64,000 nucleotides of DNA from Cryoendolithus antarcticus (lineage: Eukaryota > Ascomycota > Dothideomycetes > Cladosporiales > Cladosporiaceae). The stretch lies in assembly GCA_002077065.1 (NCBI GenBank), contig NAJO01000017.1, positions 1 to 64,000 of the forward strand. The letters are read 5' to 3'. The stretch's first letter is position 1, and each line of letters starts with the position of its first letter. Both the position numbers and the translations under genes were made by a program. Below, piece by piece: positions 41,293 to 52,148 of this stretch. Under the pieces are notes generated by a model. It saw only the letters and a program-made list of their open reading frames with translations. It ran no database searches and was not told the DNA's origin.

Positions 41293-41856
41293 GATCGATC
41301 TGCTCTTGCGCTGCTAACGCGACATTGCCGGGACGCGACTGTATAGTCTCGCACTCTGCTAGATGCGCTCAGAGTGCACGCGATTCCATCACTATCTGGA
41401 GAATGCTCTTATTGGTGATGCTCGGTAGGTCGAAGGAGGCGGTGATCAGCAGTCAATGCTATGGATTGAGCGCAAGAATATATTGTGTCCAGGATACGCT
41501 AGCCAGGAGCAGGGCCTCGCGGTCGTCGGTTTAGATGGTCGTCGTTCGTCATTCGTCGTTGTCGTCGTGTTTGCGTAGTCTCAAGAGTGCGTGCATGTGA
41601 AAGTGGATGTTGATCATCGCAGTTGCCAGGGGAGGCTACGGCTGTAACCGTCACGAAAATCACTACCAAACAGCACATCCCAGCATTGCCCTCCTTACTG
41701 GCCGTTAGTGTGCAGGAGACAACTGCGTGAACTGGAGTAGAATGGCGTTGGAGTCTGGCGACGACATTGCTTCTGCTTGCCTTACTTGATATAACGATTT
41801 ACGACCTGCTACGAAAGCTATCCACGACCTAACGACCACAGCATACAGTAGACAAG
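41293..41856. other. Divergent promoter of NudE and STRAP-like genes
   Basis: 564 bp. It contains a CGT-type trinucleotide tract (41537-41570). No coding potential was recognised. Confidence 0.45.
41537..41570. repeat. Imperfect CGT trinucleotide tract
   Basis: Repeated tcgt/cgtt units in the shared upstream region of NudE and the WD40 gene. Imperfect, and non-coding in the gene models used here. Confidence 0.55.
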
Positions 41857-42909
41857 ATGGATTTCGCATTCAAACGCCAGGACGAAACCAAAGCCATCTC
41901 ATCTTCCACAATAAAGACAGTCCCCCTAACCTGTCATGGCCACTCGCGTCCCATAACGCACCTAACCTTCTCCTCCCAACTCGGCTTCTCCTCCTCTAGC
42001 CCCCAATACTACATGATCTCCGCCTGCAAAGACAACAACCCCATGCTCCGTGATGGCTTAACAGGAGACTGGATCGGAACCTTCATCGGGCACAAAGGCG
42101 CTGTCTGGAGCGCAAGGCTGAGCGAAGACGCCACGCTAGCGGCAACGGGGAGCGCGGACTTCAGTGCGAAGATTTGGGACACGTTCACAGGAGAGACGCT
42201 GGCGACGTTACAGCATGCGCATATTGTGAGAGCTGTGGCGTTCCCACCTGGACAGAGACCGACTTTGTGTGCGACGGGGGGAATGGAGAAGAAGTTAAGG
42301 GTTTGGGATCTTGAGCATGCGGTGAATTCTGTGTCGGACTCGCAAACAGCTCCTGAGTGTCCTTCATATGAGATCGGAGCAGGCGACCACACGGCGGCGA
42401 TCAAGTCTGTGATTTGGACGCGCGACCAGAACATCTTGCTTACAGCTTGTGAGGATGCCAAGCTCCGTTTCTACGACCTACGAACATCGACTCTGATACA
42501 CACCTTTGCGCTGGCCTGTGCTCCGACATCCTGCGAGCTAAACTCCACACTCTCCGGCTCCTCCTCAGACGACGCAGGAACCATCACAGTCGCAGCAGGA
42601 AAGGACATCTACTTCCTCTCCCCCACAGCCCCTTTCACCCTACTCAAACACCTCTCGCTTGACCGCGATGTCGCTTCGGTGGCTCTGAATGGCCCAGCCA
42701 GGAAGTTCGTCACTGGTAGTCCCAGCGATACGTGGGTGCACGTCTGGGACTACGACCAGGAGGCGGAGGTCGAGACTGGACGGGGACACCATGGGCCTGT
42801 GTGGACTGTGGGCTGGAGCCCAGATGGGCGGGTCTATGCGACTGGGAGTGAGGACGGGACGGTGAAGATGTGGAAGTATGGTGAAGGAGGGTATGGGCTT
42901 TGGCGGTGA
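41857..42909 (+). CDS. WD40 beta-propeller protein, STRAP/UNRIP-like
   Basis: 350-residue single-domain propeller with about seven repeats. The opening VPLTCHGHSRPITHLTFS, then SACKDNNPMLRDGLTGDWIG, FIGHKGAVWSARLSEDATLA and TGSADFSAKIWDTFTGETLATL are highly typical of STRAP (serine-threonine kinase receptor-associated protein), which binds the SMN/Gemin complex and TGF-beta receptors in animals. The fungal role is unclear, but mRNA metabolism is likely. The last repeat (GPVWTVGWSPDGRVYATGSEDGTVKMW) closes the propeller. No introns. Confidence 0.9.
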   Translation: MDFAFKRQDETKAISSSTIKTVPLTCHGHSRPITHLTFSSQLGFSSSSPQYYMISACKDNNPMLRDGLTGDWIGTFIGHKGAVWSARLSEDATLAATGSADFSAKIWDTFTGETLATLQHAHIVRAVAFPPGQRPTLCATGGMEKKLRVWDLEHAVNSVSDSQTAPECPSYEIGAGDHTAAIKSVIWTRDQNILLTACEDAKLRFYDLRTSTLIHTFALACAPTSCELNSTLSGSSSDDAGTITVAAGKDIYFLSPTAPFTLLKHLSLDRDVASVALNGPARKFVTGSPSDTWVHVWDYDQEAEVETGRGHHGPVWTVGWSPDGRVYATGSEDGTVKMWKYGEGGYGLWR

Positions 42910-44965
42910 AAGGAAAGCGAAGGAATGTCAACTATGATAGAGACATGGAATCATGACAAATCGGAAAGTGTGGCTCGAGGAAGCCATACCGTCGATCTCG
43001 TACGTGGAGGAGTCATGGCGACTTGAGCTACGCAGATCGTGCCAGAGGGCCCCAGCGAGACACGTGTTTGCACTCAGATGCGACCGCGGAGGCGCGTGCG
43101 CCTAGGTTGGAAGTGCACCCTGTGCTACGATGGACTGGCAGGATTGAGCAAATAACTTGGACATGCGGTGCTCTTTCAGACACATAGATCCTGGCGAGTG
43201 TCGACTGAGGGTAAGCAGCTTTAGTAGCGCAGGCGACAACTTAAGATCTCGAAGATAGATGTTGATTCGACAGTACTTCGTGCATCCTAACACTGCATGG
43301 TCGTGGGAGTTGCCTTCGAGCCATGCAAGTTCTCCGATTGCGATGGCAGCGGCAGCAAGTCCGCTGCCGATGTGCCCAATTCACTGTCGTGCTTCAGAGA
43401 TCGCGAGGGTGTTTCATGGCGGTTTAATGGTCGAAATGGTCGTTCGAGTGCGCGCTGACTTGAGCTGGTCCACATGGACACGCCTAGCACACAGCAGCCG
43501 TGGCGACATGTCTGCGCTGGCGTTCGTGAAGATGGTGGTCGCGCTATTCGGCATCCGCCACACACAATGCGCTACCAGCAATGCCGATCTGTCGTGCAGC
43601 CATACGGTAGGGCGGACGTGGCAGTCACATGGCGTTTCGAACCTTCCCTGATGGTCGCACGGTGCCTGTGTGCATCTAGCCGGACCCGTTCCTGATCTTG
43701 TGTGGCACGAAGACACCGATAAGCGCAATTTCATGAACTGTCGTAGTCTCGAAGGAAGACGTGAGGTCGAAGTACCAGTTGCCCTACAGTCTGCCCTACG
43801 ACACCTTCGGCCCTACCCATCACATGACCATCAAATGCAGTAGCTTTCCGCCCGCTAGTCTATGCGATGCCGCTGGGCCGCTGCTAGCACACCCGATGCG
43901 ATAGTTCTGGGACGCTTCGGCTTTCGCTGGGCCAGGCTTGCACGCATCCATGCGATTGCGGGGTTCGCATCGAGCTCAATCACGTCCGTCACACCGGTCA
44001 GACGACGATGCCGGGGGGCAGCGGCTTGCTGACTGGGTGGGCTGCATGCTCTTCGATCGGACCCCGTCCGTCGACCGGGTACGAGGACTTCGGCATTGTC
44101 GAAGGGCAGTAAGGCAGTCGACCGTGATTGGCAGTGTGCATAGCGTCGCTAAGGCCGCGCAGCTGAGACAGTCCTAGTTCTGCTGACACCCTCCCACAAA
44201 TTCGAGGAATTCCGAACTTCTGACAGGCGGGCAAGGCGAGCGACGGGTAGCCAATCAAAACGACGGTCAGGATTGGCCTCGAGCGAAACTTTTGATAGCG
44301 TCTGTGATGGACCAGCTTTTCGCGAAGGTCATCCACATCGATGACAATAACTCTGCGCCCAAGGGCAGCAGTGAATGCGATATACGCGATGTTGAGTGTC
44401 TGCACATCGTACGACGCTTATGGACCCGCTGTGATAGGTGCGACTCGAGGTACCAAAAGCAATAGCACAGGGCTGCCGACCCAGGCTCGGGGAGCGCACT
44501 TGCATGCATCCGCTCGGCAGCTGCTGGCAGTCAACCTAGAGGTCAACAGCAGGCACGATTATTGTGTATCCTTGCCCCGGCGCGCGATAATTCTGCATGT
44601 AAGTCCGTCGCCGACTTCACCTCTCTCTTCTCTCCAAACCTTCACTCGTACCCTCAGTTTCGTATTCTTCTGCTGTGTCGCAATCGTCCAGACTACTCCA
44701 GGCACGCACCCTCAGCTTCCCCACGATCGACGCCACTTCCGCCTTATCTGCATTGCGCGTGGACTGTGCGCCTTCGAGTACCGGAGCCAGTCAAAGCGAG
44801 GGCGCGTCGGTCGATTTCTCGCGACCGCAGTGGCAGAGCCTCCCATTCTTTTGGGGCAGTCTTTTGCTCATACACACCGCGTCGCATTGCTTTGTGCGCA
44901 CGCGCAGCTCCGGCTGAGAGAATCGCGACTCGGTATCTTTGCCGCGCGCGGCTCTCACGCGCATT
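42910..44965. other. 2-kb stretch with no recognisable gene
   Basis: 2056 bp between two plus-strand genes. Both strands have scattered frames up to about 220 codons, but none shows a domain, a fungal-like composition or consistent splice sites. The last 400 bases (44600-44965) are pyrimidine-rich (CTCTCTTCTC) and look like the promoter/5' leader of the Whi3-type gene. No repeat or tRNA was found. Confidence 0.4.
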
Positions 44966-46711
44966 ATGGCGCCGTCAGTCACAGTTCGCAAGCTACATCA
45001 CAGCATCAGCGATGAGACCGTCAGAGGCATGTTCATGTTCTCCGGGGACCTGATTGATACGGAGATCGTTGCATCTCGGTTCCCAGAGGATGACGGCTAC
45101 GCGACTGCTATTGCGCATTTCCGCTCCAACCTGGGGGCAATGGAAGCGCGCTCGATACTCGATGGCAAGCCAGATCCTTCCGGGCAGTCGAAACTGATTG
45201 TCCAGATGAACAACAGTGTCGAAAACGGCAGACGTCCCACAATGGGCGAGTGCAAGCATCAAGTGGATTCCAAGTCGCCAAAGAACACGAACGGTCTTCC
45301 CTCGCCGTCATCTGGTTCATCTAAACTCAAACACCCATGGCGTTCTCCACCAAAGATTTCCCCTCCATTACCACAGCCAAATGGCTTTGCATCCAGTTCC
45401 TCGAGTGCACCTGAAAACAGGCATCTTCCAGAACTTTTCTCGCCAAGATCGCCCCTCGCCAACAGTGCATACGACGATCGCAATCGCATGTCGGGAAAGC
45501 ATTTCATCAACGGAGCTGGAGCCGACGAAGACACTGGTCGTCTTCTCAGCGACCCAGTCGCATACGCCCAACATAACGAATCATCGCAACGATCTCGATC
45601 GGAGGAACAGGCTGATTTCCAAGCAGCGTTCGATCGCATGCAACGTCTGACACTCGCGACAAATGGCGCATCGCCACCAAGCATGGCATTCAACACGAAC
45701 TACTTTGAGTCTCAGCGCAGCCCTAACGGCGCACTGCAGTGCCCGACCTCCCCCACGAACATCACGAATATGTACAACAATGGTAACAACTTCTACTCGC
45801 CACGGAGGCAGGGCGAGCGACAGACGCCACCCCCTAATCCTGCAGACCTGGCCAACTCGCCGTGCAATACTGTGTACGTCGGCAACTTGCCCGTGGACGT
45901 GTCTGAGGACGAGCTCAAGCAGGCCTTCTCCAGACAGCGCGGCTACAAGCGCCTAGTGTGCCGCGTGAAGAACAACGGACCTATGTGCTTCGTTGAATTC
46001 GAGGACGTCACGTATGCGACCAGGGCGATGAATGCATTATCTGGGCATCTCTTGCACAACAGTGTCAAGGGAGGTCTGCGGCTCAGCTACTCGAAGAATC
46101 CGCTTGGGGTCAGGTCGAGTCAGAATCCGAACAATATGCATCGGCCTCAGACGAATGGTGGCCCAAACATGCAGGCAGCTTATGGTAATGGCTTCGCTAA
46201 TGGCTCTATCGCGGGCCCGCCTCCAGGCCTAGCTTCACCGCCTGGCTTCACGCCAGCCAATCCTGCAACCAATGGCTATGTGAACGGCTCAGCGAGTCAA
46301 AACGGGTACAGCTCACCTCCCACTAACGGCTACACGAACGGCACGCACCGCACGGCACCCACTATGAATGGCCATGCTTCTCCAAACCCACTGGGCAATG
46401 CTTATGCCCACGGAGGGTACGTTGGACAGCAATCTGGTGGCAACGCCTTTCTGGGCGATGTTCCGTTTAGTCCCTGGTCTACTGGTTCCAATGCATTCAA
46501 TCAGACATTCCATTACCACATGTACGATCAGCAGTCGAATAGCGGAGGCAATGGTGACCTGATTGGCGAGGGCCTAATGAACGGCAACGGCCACAGCAAC
46601 GACATCGGTGCGAGTATGACAGGCACTCACAACACGAGTAACCGTTATCCATGCCGCGACAACCAGCAGGATCCCCGTCAGGGGTTCAGCGACCGCAACA
46701 TGGGGCGCTAG
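44966..46711 (+). CDS. Whi3-type RRM RNA-binding protein
   Basis: Predicted mRNA-binding regulator; Whi3 proteins restrain G1 cyclin mRNAs in yeast and pattern nuclear cycles in multinucleate hyphae. 581 residues from the ATG at 44966; the frame upstream has no ATG. An N-terminal partial RRM-like fold ([30 protein letters not shown]) is followed by a disordered Ser/Pro region. A well-conserved RRM follows at about 300-380, with RNP2 NTVYVGNLP and RNP1-like [11 protein letters not shown] and the family signature [30 protein letters not shown]. The C-terminus is Asn/Gly/Pro-rich ([15 protein letters not shown]), a prion-like composition. No introns. Confidence 0.88.
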   Translation: MAPSVTVRKLHHSISDETVRGMFMFSGDLIDTEIVASRFPEDDGYATAIAHFRSNLGAMEARSILDGKPDPSGQSKLIVQMNNSVENGRRPTMGECKHQVDSKSPKNTNGLPSPSSGSSKLKHPWRSPPKISPPLPQPNGFASSSSSAPENRHLPELFSPRSPLANSAYDDRNRMSGKHFINGAGADEDTGRLLSDPVAYAQHNESSQRSRSEEQADFQAAFDRMQRLTLATNGASPPSMAFNTNYFESQRSPNGALQCPTSPTNITNMYNNGNNFYSPRRQGERQTPPPNPADLANSPCNTVYVGNLPVDVSEDELKQAFSRQRGYKRLVCRVKNNGPMCFVEFEDVTYATRAMNALSGHLLHNSVKGGLRLSYSKNPLGVRSSQNPNNMHRPQTNGGPNMQAAYGNGFANGSIAGPPPGLASPPGFTPANPATNGYVNGSASQNGYSSPPTNGYTNGTHRTAPTMNGHASPNPLGNAYAHGGYVGQQSGGNAFLGDVPFSPWSTGSNAFNQTFHYHMYDQQSNSGGNGDLIGEGLMNGNGHSNDIGASMTGTHNTSNRYPCRDNQQDPRQGFSDRNMGR

Positions 46712-47732
46712 CCTCATGTGGCCCACAGACGCATATGAAATACACTATTGGAGTTTACCGGTCTCTCGCTGAACCATCAGACTGATGAAGTACTACCTGG
46801 CGCAGCCTGTGGAAGCACTGGAAGGTCGCGTGGTCCGGTGAGAGGCGCGATGGCGCTATCTTGTATTACTTTCGAGTTGCTTGTGGATATTACCCTTACT
46901 CTTGCTCTCGCTCTTCTTTGCGATTTGGACTACTCGGGATACCCCTTCTGCGAAATCAGCTCTTCGCTGGAATATTGGAATGCTATATACTCGTCACTTT
47001 GCTTTGCGCGTACTGGATCTTGGACTTGCTTCGCGTTCTGGGCTTTGGATCTTTCTTCCTTTGGACTCTTTACATGGCGTTCACGGCGTTAGGGTAGGTC
47101 ATTCTCTGATCCTCACCCTCACCGGTCGAGCGACAACAAATTTCCTACAAATTCTTTTCACGGATCTCTGGAGGCTCTCTCTTCGCATAGCGCAGCGAGA
47201 CACAGCACACTGGACGGAGAGGCTTCTTCGGTTTCTGCATTGTTGGACGGATGGGGAACGTATACTAAGAGAGGCCGTCATGCTCACGGGCGCGGCAGAC
47301 ATCACTGTTGGTGGGTGGGATAGCACATTGGACACGGGATCATGTGGGGAGGTGGCGCGTTTGAATTCGCTGGGAGGAAAATTAGTATTTGGACATCGCG
47401 AGGGGTAAATTATGAGCACAGCGCAGCGGGCAACGGGCATCTTTTATCTGAGCAGATAGTATTGGCATACGGTTTTGAACACTTGCGTGCGCGTTGAGTG
47501 ATCTGGTGCGGTTTTCCGTCACACGCTGCTCTGGGATACGAAGTTGCATCCACCTTGTCTTGATGCACCTCGTCGAATCAGTGAACGGCCTCATCATGAT
47601 CACTATTGGGATTCTATCCTTTGACGTAATATCACCATTGTAGCCTTTGCCGCGGCAGCCAGCGCACTTGAACACATTTGGTACAACATTTGAACCGTCC
47701 ATAGCTTTGTTGACGTAGAGTACGAGAGCATA
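46712..47732. other. Intergenic between convergent Whi3-type gene and haspin
   Basis: 1021 bp. Probably holds long 3' untranslated regions. No gene or repeat was recognised on either strand. Confidence 0.4.
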
Positions 47733-49745
47733 TTATCTCTTCCTGCTCGATCGTCTGGCGTCGAGAGCCATGATATGGTGATCTTTAGCTGGCGCGAGGT
47801 GGTCCTTTGCTGCAGGCCTGTCATGGCCAGCAATCTCTAGTCCTCTCAGTCGCATCGCAAGGTCGCCAGCGTTCACGACTTGCCCTGCCAGGTCGTCGAC
47901 TTCGTCATCGCTCACAGCTCCAATCACGTCTTCATCTCTTAGCCATCTTTCTTCCAAAGCCAATCCCACCAGATCTCCAGCCTTACTGACTCCATTCACG
48001 CCGGTCGAGAACGGCTCGAGCAAGCCCGAACATTTCAGGAGCACGAACTCGAGATCATTCGCCCGCTTCCACCGCTTCCATGCCTCAATCTTCTTCTTTG
48101 CGGGCGCGCGACTTGCACTGGGCCATGAAATTTGCTCGAGGAGCGTGTACAGGATGTAGTGCAGCCAGACCAAGTTCGTGACAGGATGGAAATCGCGCCA
48201 GGGCGTTGGCTCCGAAGTGTCTGGACGTAGGAATGGCGCGATGGGCGACAAGAAGTAGACTGCATTACGCATGTACCGGTAAATGTCGTATTGGTACTCG
48301 GAGGTGGAGTCGCCATTGAAGATGTGAGGATCGTCGGCAAGGTCAATGAACGCGACTTCGGAATTGGCATGGCCGGAGCTGGCCATCAGGGCACGGGAGA
48401 TGGTGTAGTCAATCAAGGTCGCTTCGGTTCCGGTAAATCCCAGCGTCTTTGTTATGTCGATCTCAGTCGATGCTCCCGAGTTTCGAACGCAAATGTTGCC
48501 CAAGTGCAAATCACGATGCTCGAACTCCGCCGCCTCCTCGCCTTTCGCCAATGCAATCACAGACTGCCAGAAGACATCCCAGATTGTCCAGACATCACTG
48601 CACTCTCCGCGCTCTACCAGTCTCTCCAAATCGGTACCCGCGTCTTGCATCTCAATGACAGCCCAAAGCTGATCGTCCGCGTAGCTAGCCTTCTTCGCTG
48701 GATCAGGGAAGATACTCATATCTTTCTTCGCAGTCTTCTGATCCGCGTTGTAGCTCTTCCATGCACTGATAAAGGGTTCCCCGGGGCGACCAGACAAGAC
48801 TCGTACGTCACGGAAATTGGTGTAGCCAGGTATGCTAGTCATTCTTTGTAGCAATTTGACTTCACTCGCCACGTCCTCCGGCTTTGACATGACGACTGCC
48901 TTCTTCAACGCCCTGTCCCTTTCGCGCTTCCCTCTCGGCAGGGCTTCTGCTGGGCTTTTGAGGGCAATGACTTTCAACACAGACTTTTGGTCTCTCAGCG
49001 TGCTGATGGGAGCATCGAAGGGAATGTTTGGGTGGAGAGTCAGACGATAAACCTCGCCAAAGGATGCTTCTGCAATCTTCGAGAGGAGGAAGTGCTCAGC
49101 CAGTTGTGATGCCCAATCCGTGAAAGAGCAGATGTCGTGCGCAGTGAGGTTCAGGAGTGGTCTGCAATGAGACGAGTAAATGTCGTCGGGCTGTTCCGCT
49201 GGGTTATCCACGACTTCTGGAGGCGTCAAGATCGCCGATAGTACTACTGTGGGCTCTACTGTAACATCCGTCGGCACGTCTTTGTCCTCGTCGTATCCTC
49301 GAACCGCAGATGCTGGTGGCAAGGGTTTGATCGCTTCCTCGTCGTGCACCTCTTCGCCCAATCTGCTGGCAGCATCTAAACCTTTGCGATCTTCCTGACC
49401 TATGGCTCTTTCTCTCGCATCCTCTTTAATGGACGAGTCCTCCGACGCTGCGCGGGGGACCTTGGCCACATGCCAAGGATCCTTTCTTTGCGGCTTCCGC
49501 TTCGACTGGATCGGCAGTACGCTATTGTCATTCCGCTCGCTCAATGGTCTCCGAGGTCTTTGTGGTGACGCTGCTGTGAGCTTCTCGGTCTCGGTATCAA
49601 GCACAGTCGTTGCATCGCCGCGTTTGTCGTTGTCTGCAGTGACTTCTTTTGGCGAGGGTGCGAGGTTCTGAGGACTGCCGAAGATGTCGACCGTGTTGTG
49701 CACCGCTCGCGAGCGCTTGCCGTAGACTCCGTATTGACGAGCCAT
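47733..49745 (-). CDS. Haspin-like serine/threonine kinase
   Basis: Mitotic kinase that phosphorylates histone H3 Thr3 in other eukaryotes. 670 residues from MARQYGVYGKRSRAVHN at 49745, an N-terminal motif shared with other fungal haspins. The frame extends another 43 codons upstream, but that text is not conserved-looking. The disordered N-terminal third includes KRKPQRKDPWHVAKVPRA. The kinase domain covers about 210-570: glycine-loop AEASFGEVYRL, the VLKVIAL Lys strand, SEVKLLQRM with the C-helix Glu, HRDLHLGN (about 410), and DYT (LIDYTISRA) in place of DFG, which is the haspin hallmark. YDIYRYMRNAV and the haspin C-lobe insert follow. The C-terminal 100 residues are charged. Confidence 0.92.
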   Translation of the reverse strand: MARQYGVYGKRSRAVHNTVDIFGSPQNLAPSPKEVTADNDKRGDATTVLDTETEKLTAASPQRPRRPLSERNDNSVLPIQSKRKPQRKDPWHVAKVPRAASEDSSIKEDARERAIGQEDRKGLDAASRLGEEVHDEEAIKPLPPASAVRGYDEDKDVPTDVTVEPTVVLSAILTPPEVVDNPAEQPDDIYSSHCRPLLNLTAHDICSFTDWASQLAEHFLLSKIAEASFGEVYRLTLHPNIPFDAPISTLRDQKSVLKVIALKSPAEALPRGKRERDRALKKAVVMSKPEDVASEVKLLQRMTSIPGYTNFRDVRVLSGRPGEPFISAWKSYNADQKTAKKDMSIFPDPAKKASYADDQLWAVIEMQDAGTDLERLVERGECSDVWTIWDVFWQSVIALAKGEEAAEFEHRDLHLGNICVRNSGASTEIDITKTLGFTGTEATLIDYTISRALMASSGHANSEVAFIDLADDPHIFNGDSTSEYQYDIYRYMRNAVYFLSPIAPFLRPDTSEPTPWRDFHPVTNLVWLHYILYTLLEQISWPSASRAPAKKKIEAWKRWKRANDLEFVLLKCSGLLEPFSTGVNGVSKAGDLVGLALEERWLRDEDVIGAVSDDEVDDLAGQVVNAGDLAMRLRGLEIAGHDRPAAKDHLAPAKDHHIMALDARRSSRKR

Positions 49746-50152
49746 CACTCTCCTGTAAGTCCTATTACGGATTTCAAGAATGCTGGTATCGACAACATTT
49801 TGTCTCGGATGTTGACTTTCGTCATCCTGCCTAGCAACTATCACGATAACGGAACCACGCTCCGAGATCCCCAAGAGGCGACCTGGATTCTGTGACCGAA
49901 TTTCAGGCTCGAGAGGTGTAAACCCGGTGCAGGAGACCGCTAAGCCATAGGCTTTATGTCGCTCGCTGGTATTTGTTTGACAGAAGTGTCAAGGTAAGTT
50001 GTTCTGATGCTCCGTCGTGGATAGTCTTGTCGCTCATGGAGCGGACGAGCTCGCTCGTTTCAGGTCCCACTTGGCAAAGCAGACCTTCTCCGTAAGAGTC
50101 GCTCGGCCGCTTCATATACCTTCTCAGCTCAATTATAGGTGAGCGTGTCAGT
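49746..50152. other. Divergent promoter of haspin and spermidine-synthase-like gene
   Basis: 407 bp. The haspin frame runs on upstream of its chosen start to about 49874 without a convincing ATG. No specific motif was recognised. Confidence 0.4.
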
Positions 50153-51877
50153 ATGTCGACCTTCAGGCGAAGGACTGTGCCGAGGGCAGAGCAGGTTCAA
50201 AGTGTCCCGAGCCCCACGCGAAGCTCACACACTGCAAAATGGCGGCCAGCGATTACAGCAATATGCCTCACAGTGCTGGCCGCTATCGTTTCCAACACCT
50301 CGCAGCTATCACTGGCACCAGTATTTGGAAGTATCCCATCGAGCGTCAACCATAAAGCAGCAATCTCCTCGACTTTCTTGACAGGAGCCATCGCCCGAGC
50401 CTTCTGGAGACCCAAACAAACGACGTTCTTACAATACTTACCACTATGGGCAGCGTGCATGCCTGTAGTAGCGACTGGGGCAGTGCTACTCAGCGAAAGT
50501 CTAGGTTTGATCGTTGGGCCTATGATCACTGGCTTCCTGAGCTGTCACACGATTGTGACTGTACTTAGCTATGCCATTGCCATGAACGTCGAACAGATCG
50601 ACCTCTCGAAGTCCGTCGGCACGAGTGACATAGCTTCTGTTGCTGTGAGCGCTGGATCGCTGGGCTTGTTTGTTCTGCTAGAGCGCAAGGTCGGCGAACT
50701 CTTACCGAGTGTCCTAGGTGTCTCGCAACATCTGAATCCCCTCAACTTGCAGGTGGTAAGCAGTCTTGCGCTCGGCGCTGCGATGCCACAGCGGCAGAAT
50801 CTGTTCTATGCAACGGTAGTACTGGCGAATCTGGTAGCGCTCGTTTCACCGCAAGGAAGCGGACCATATTCACTTTCTGTTGCGAACGCTGGACTGGGCG
50901 CTCAGGACTGGACATTGCTTGCTCGTCAATGGAGTAACACCGGGTACATCAGTGTACTCGAGAATAAAGAGCAGCGGTATCGCCTTCTACGTTGCGACCA
51001 CTCACTCCTGGGAGGCGAGTGGCAGCTGACGCCTGAGCGACGAAAGCAAGGGTGGCAAGTCTCAGAGCCGATCTACGCTGTCTTCGAGATGCTTGAAGCA
51101 GTCCGGCTGCTCCAATCAGAGCGACCAGTTTCAGACAAGGACGCCCAAGCCTTGGTGATTGGCTTAGGTATAGGCACAGCCCCAAAAGCCCTGATGTCTC
51201 ACGGCATCAATACCACTATCATCGAGCTCGATCCCATCGTACACCGATACGCATCGACCTACTTTGACCTCCCACAAGCCCACACCGCATTCCTCTCCAA
51301 CGCCATTCCATGGGTCCAAGCCCAGTCCAAGCTCGCTCCCAAGTACGACTATATCCTGCACGATGTCTTTACCGGCGGTGCCGAGCCCCTCGCACTGTTC
51401 ACTAAGTCGTTCCTGCAAAATCTCCGCTCCCTTCTATCGTCGAACGGCATAGCAGCCATCAACTACGCTGGCGATCTCTCGCTACCCCTCACATCCCTAG
51501 TCCTCAACACCATCGACCTAGCCTTCGACCGCCAATGCTCTGCCTTCCGCGATCAAGCGCCGCCACCTTCATCCCAAGCTGACGGCCCTGCAGAAGACTT
51601 CACGAACCTGGTCGTCTTCTGCCGTAACGCTCCAGGCCCGATCGAGTTCCGCCAACCTCGCGAAGCAGACTTACTTCGTAGCCAGAGTAGACGTCAGTAC
51701 CTCCTTCCCAACCCAGACTTGGCCATCGAATTTCCCTTGCGGTCTTCATCGCAGAGCGCGGAGGTCTTAGAGGACGGCGATGTGGGGAATTGGCGGGCAC
51801 AGCAGCAGGAAAGCGCTGCGCGACATTGGCGGATCATGCGGACGGTGCTACCGAGCAGGGTGTGGGAGTTGTACTGA
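50153..51877 (+). CDS. Membrane-anchored spermidine/spermine-synthase-fold protein
   Basis: 574 residues. Residues about 30-250 contain several hydrophobic helices (WRPAITAICLTVLAAIVSN, YLPLWAACMPVVATGAVLL, LIVGPMITGFLSCHTIVTVL, NLFYATVVLANLVALV). A soluble half follows with a spermidine-synthase-like Rossmann domain: GYISVLENKEQRYRLLRCDHSLLGGEW, the nucleotide-binding QALVIGLGIGTAPKALMSHG, acidic strand TTIIELDPIVHRYA and DYILHDVFTGG. The aminopropyl-transfer gate residues of true synthases are not evident to me, so a methyltransferase or polyamine-related role is open. Membrane fusions of this kind occur in filamentous fungi. No introns. Confidence 0.85.
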   Translation: MSTFRRRTVPRAEQVQSVPSPTRSSHTAKWRPAITAICLTVLAAIVSNTSQLSLAPVFGSIPSSVNHKAAISSTFLTGAIARAFWRPKQTTFLQYLPLWAACMPVVATGAVLLSESLGLIVGPMITGFLSCHTIVTVLSYAIAMNVEQIDLSKSVGTSDIASVAVSAGSLGLFVLLERKVGELLPSVLGVSQHLNPLNLQVVSSLALGAAMPQRQNLFYATVVLANLVALVSPQGSGPYSLSVANAGLGAQDWTLLARQWSNTGYISVLENKEQRYRLLRCDHSLLGGEWQLTPERRKQGWQVSEPIYAVFEMLEAVRLLQSERPVSDKDAQALVIGLGIGTAPKALMSHGINTTIIELDPIVHRYASTYFDLPQAHTAFLSNAIPWVQAQSKLAPKYDYILHDVFTGGAEPLALFTKSFLQNLRSLLSSNGIAAINYAGDLSLPLTSLVLNTIDLAFDRQCSAFRDQAPPPSSQADGPAEDFTNLVVFCRNAPGPIEFRQPREADLLRSQSRRQYLLPNPDLAIEFPLRSSSQSAEVLEDGDVGNWRAQQQESAARHWRIMRTVLPSRVWELY

Positions 51878-52148
51878 TGTTTTGAAGGTTTGGGACACCT
51901 GCGAAACAATGTTAGTATGACAGTGATCACTAGTAGTTGGGGGATCTGATGGTCACACATGGCGTGAGTCGAGGTGAGAGGGGAAGACATTGAAGCGTGA
52001 GAAAAGCGTGCCAATATGTGAATGTACGACGGTGAATTCTCATTGTTGATTGCCCTCAGCTTTTCGCGTCTTTGATGCTACAAGTACATCCCAATGCAGT
52101 GCCATGCAATCGCGGAAGAAGAAGGAAAAGTCGCCACACGAGCCTCGC

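Noticed and set aside
43938..44405. Opposed frames of 80-135 codons in the 2-kb gap
   Set aside because: Frames overlap on both strands in GC-rich sequence with no domain. Likely chance openness.
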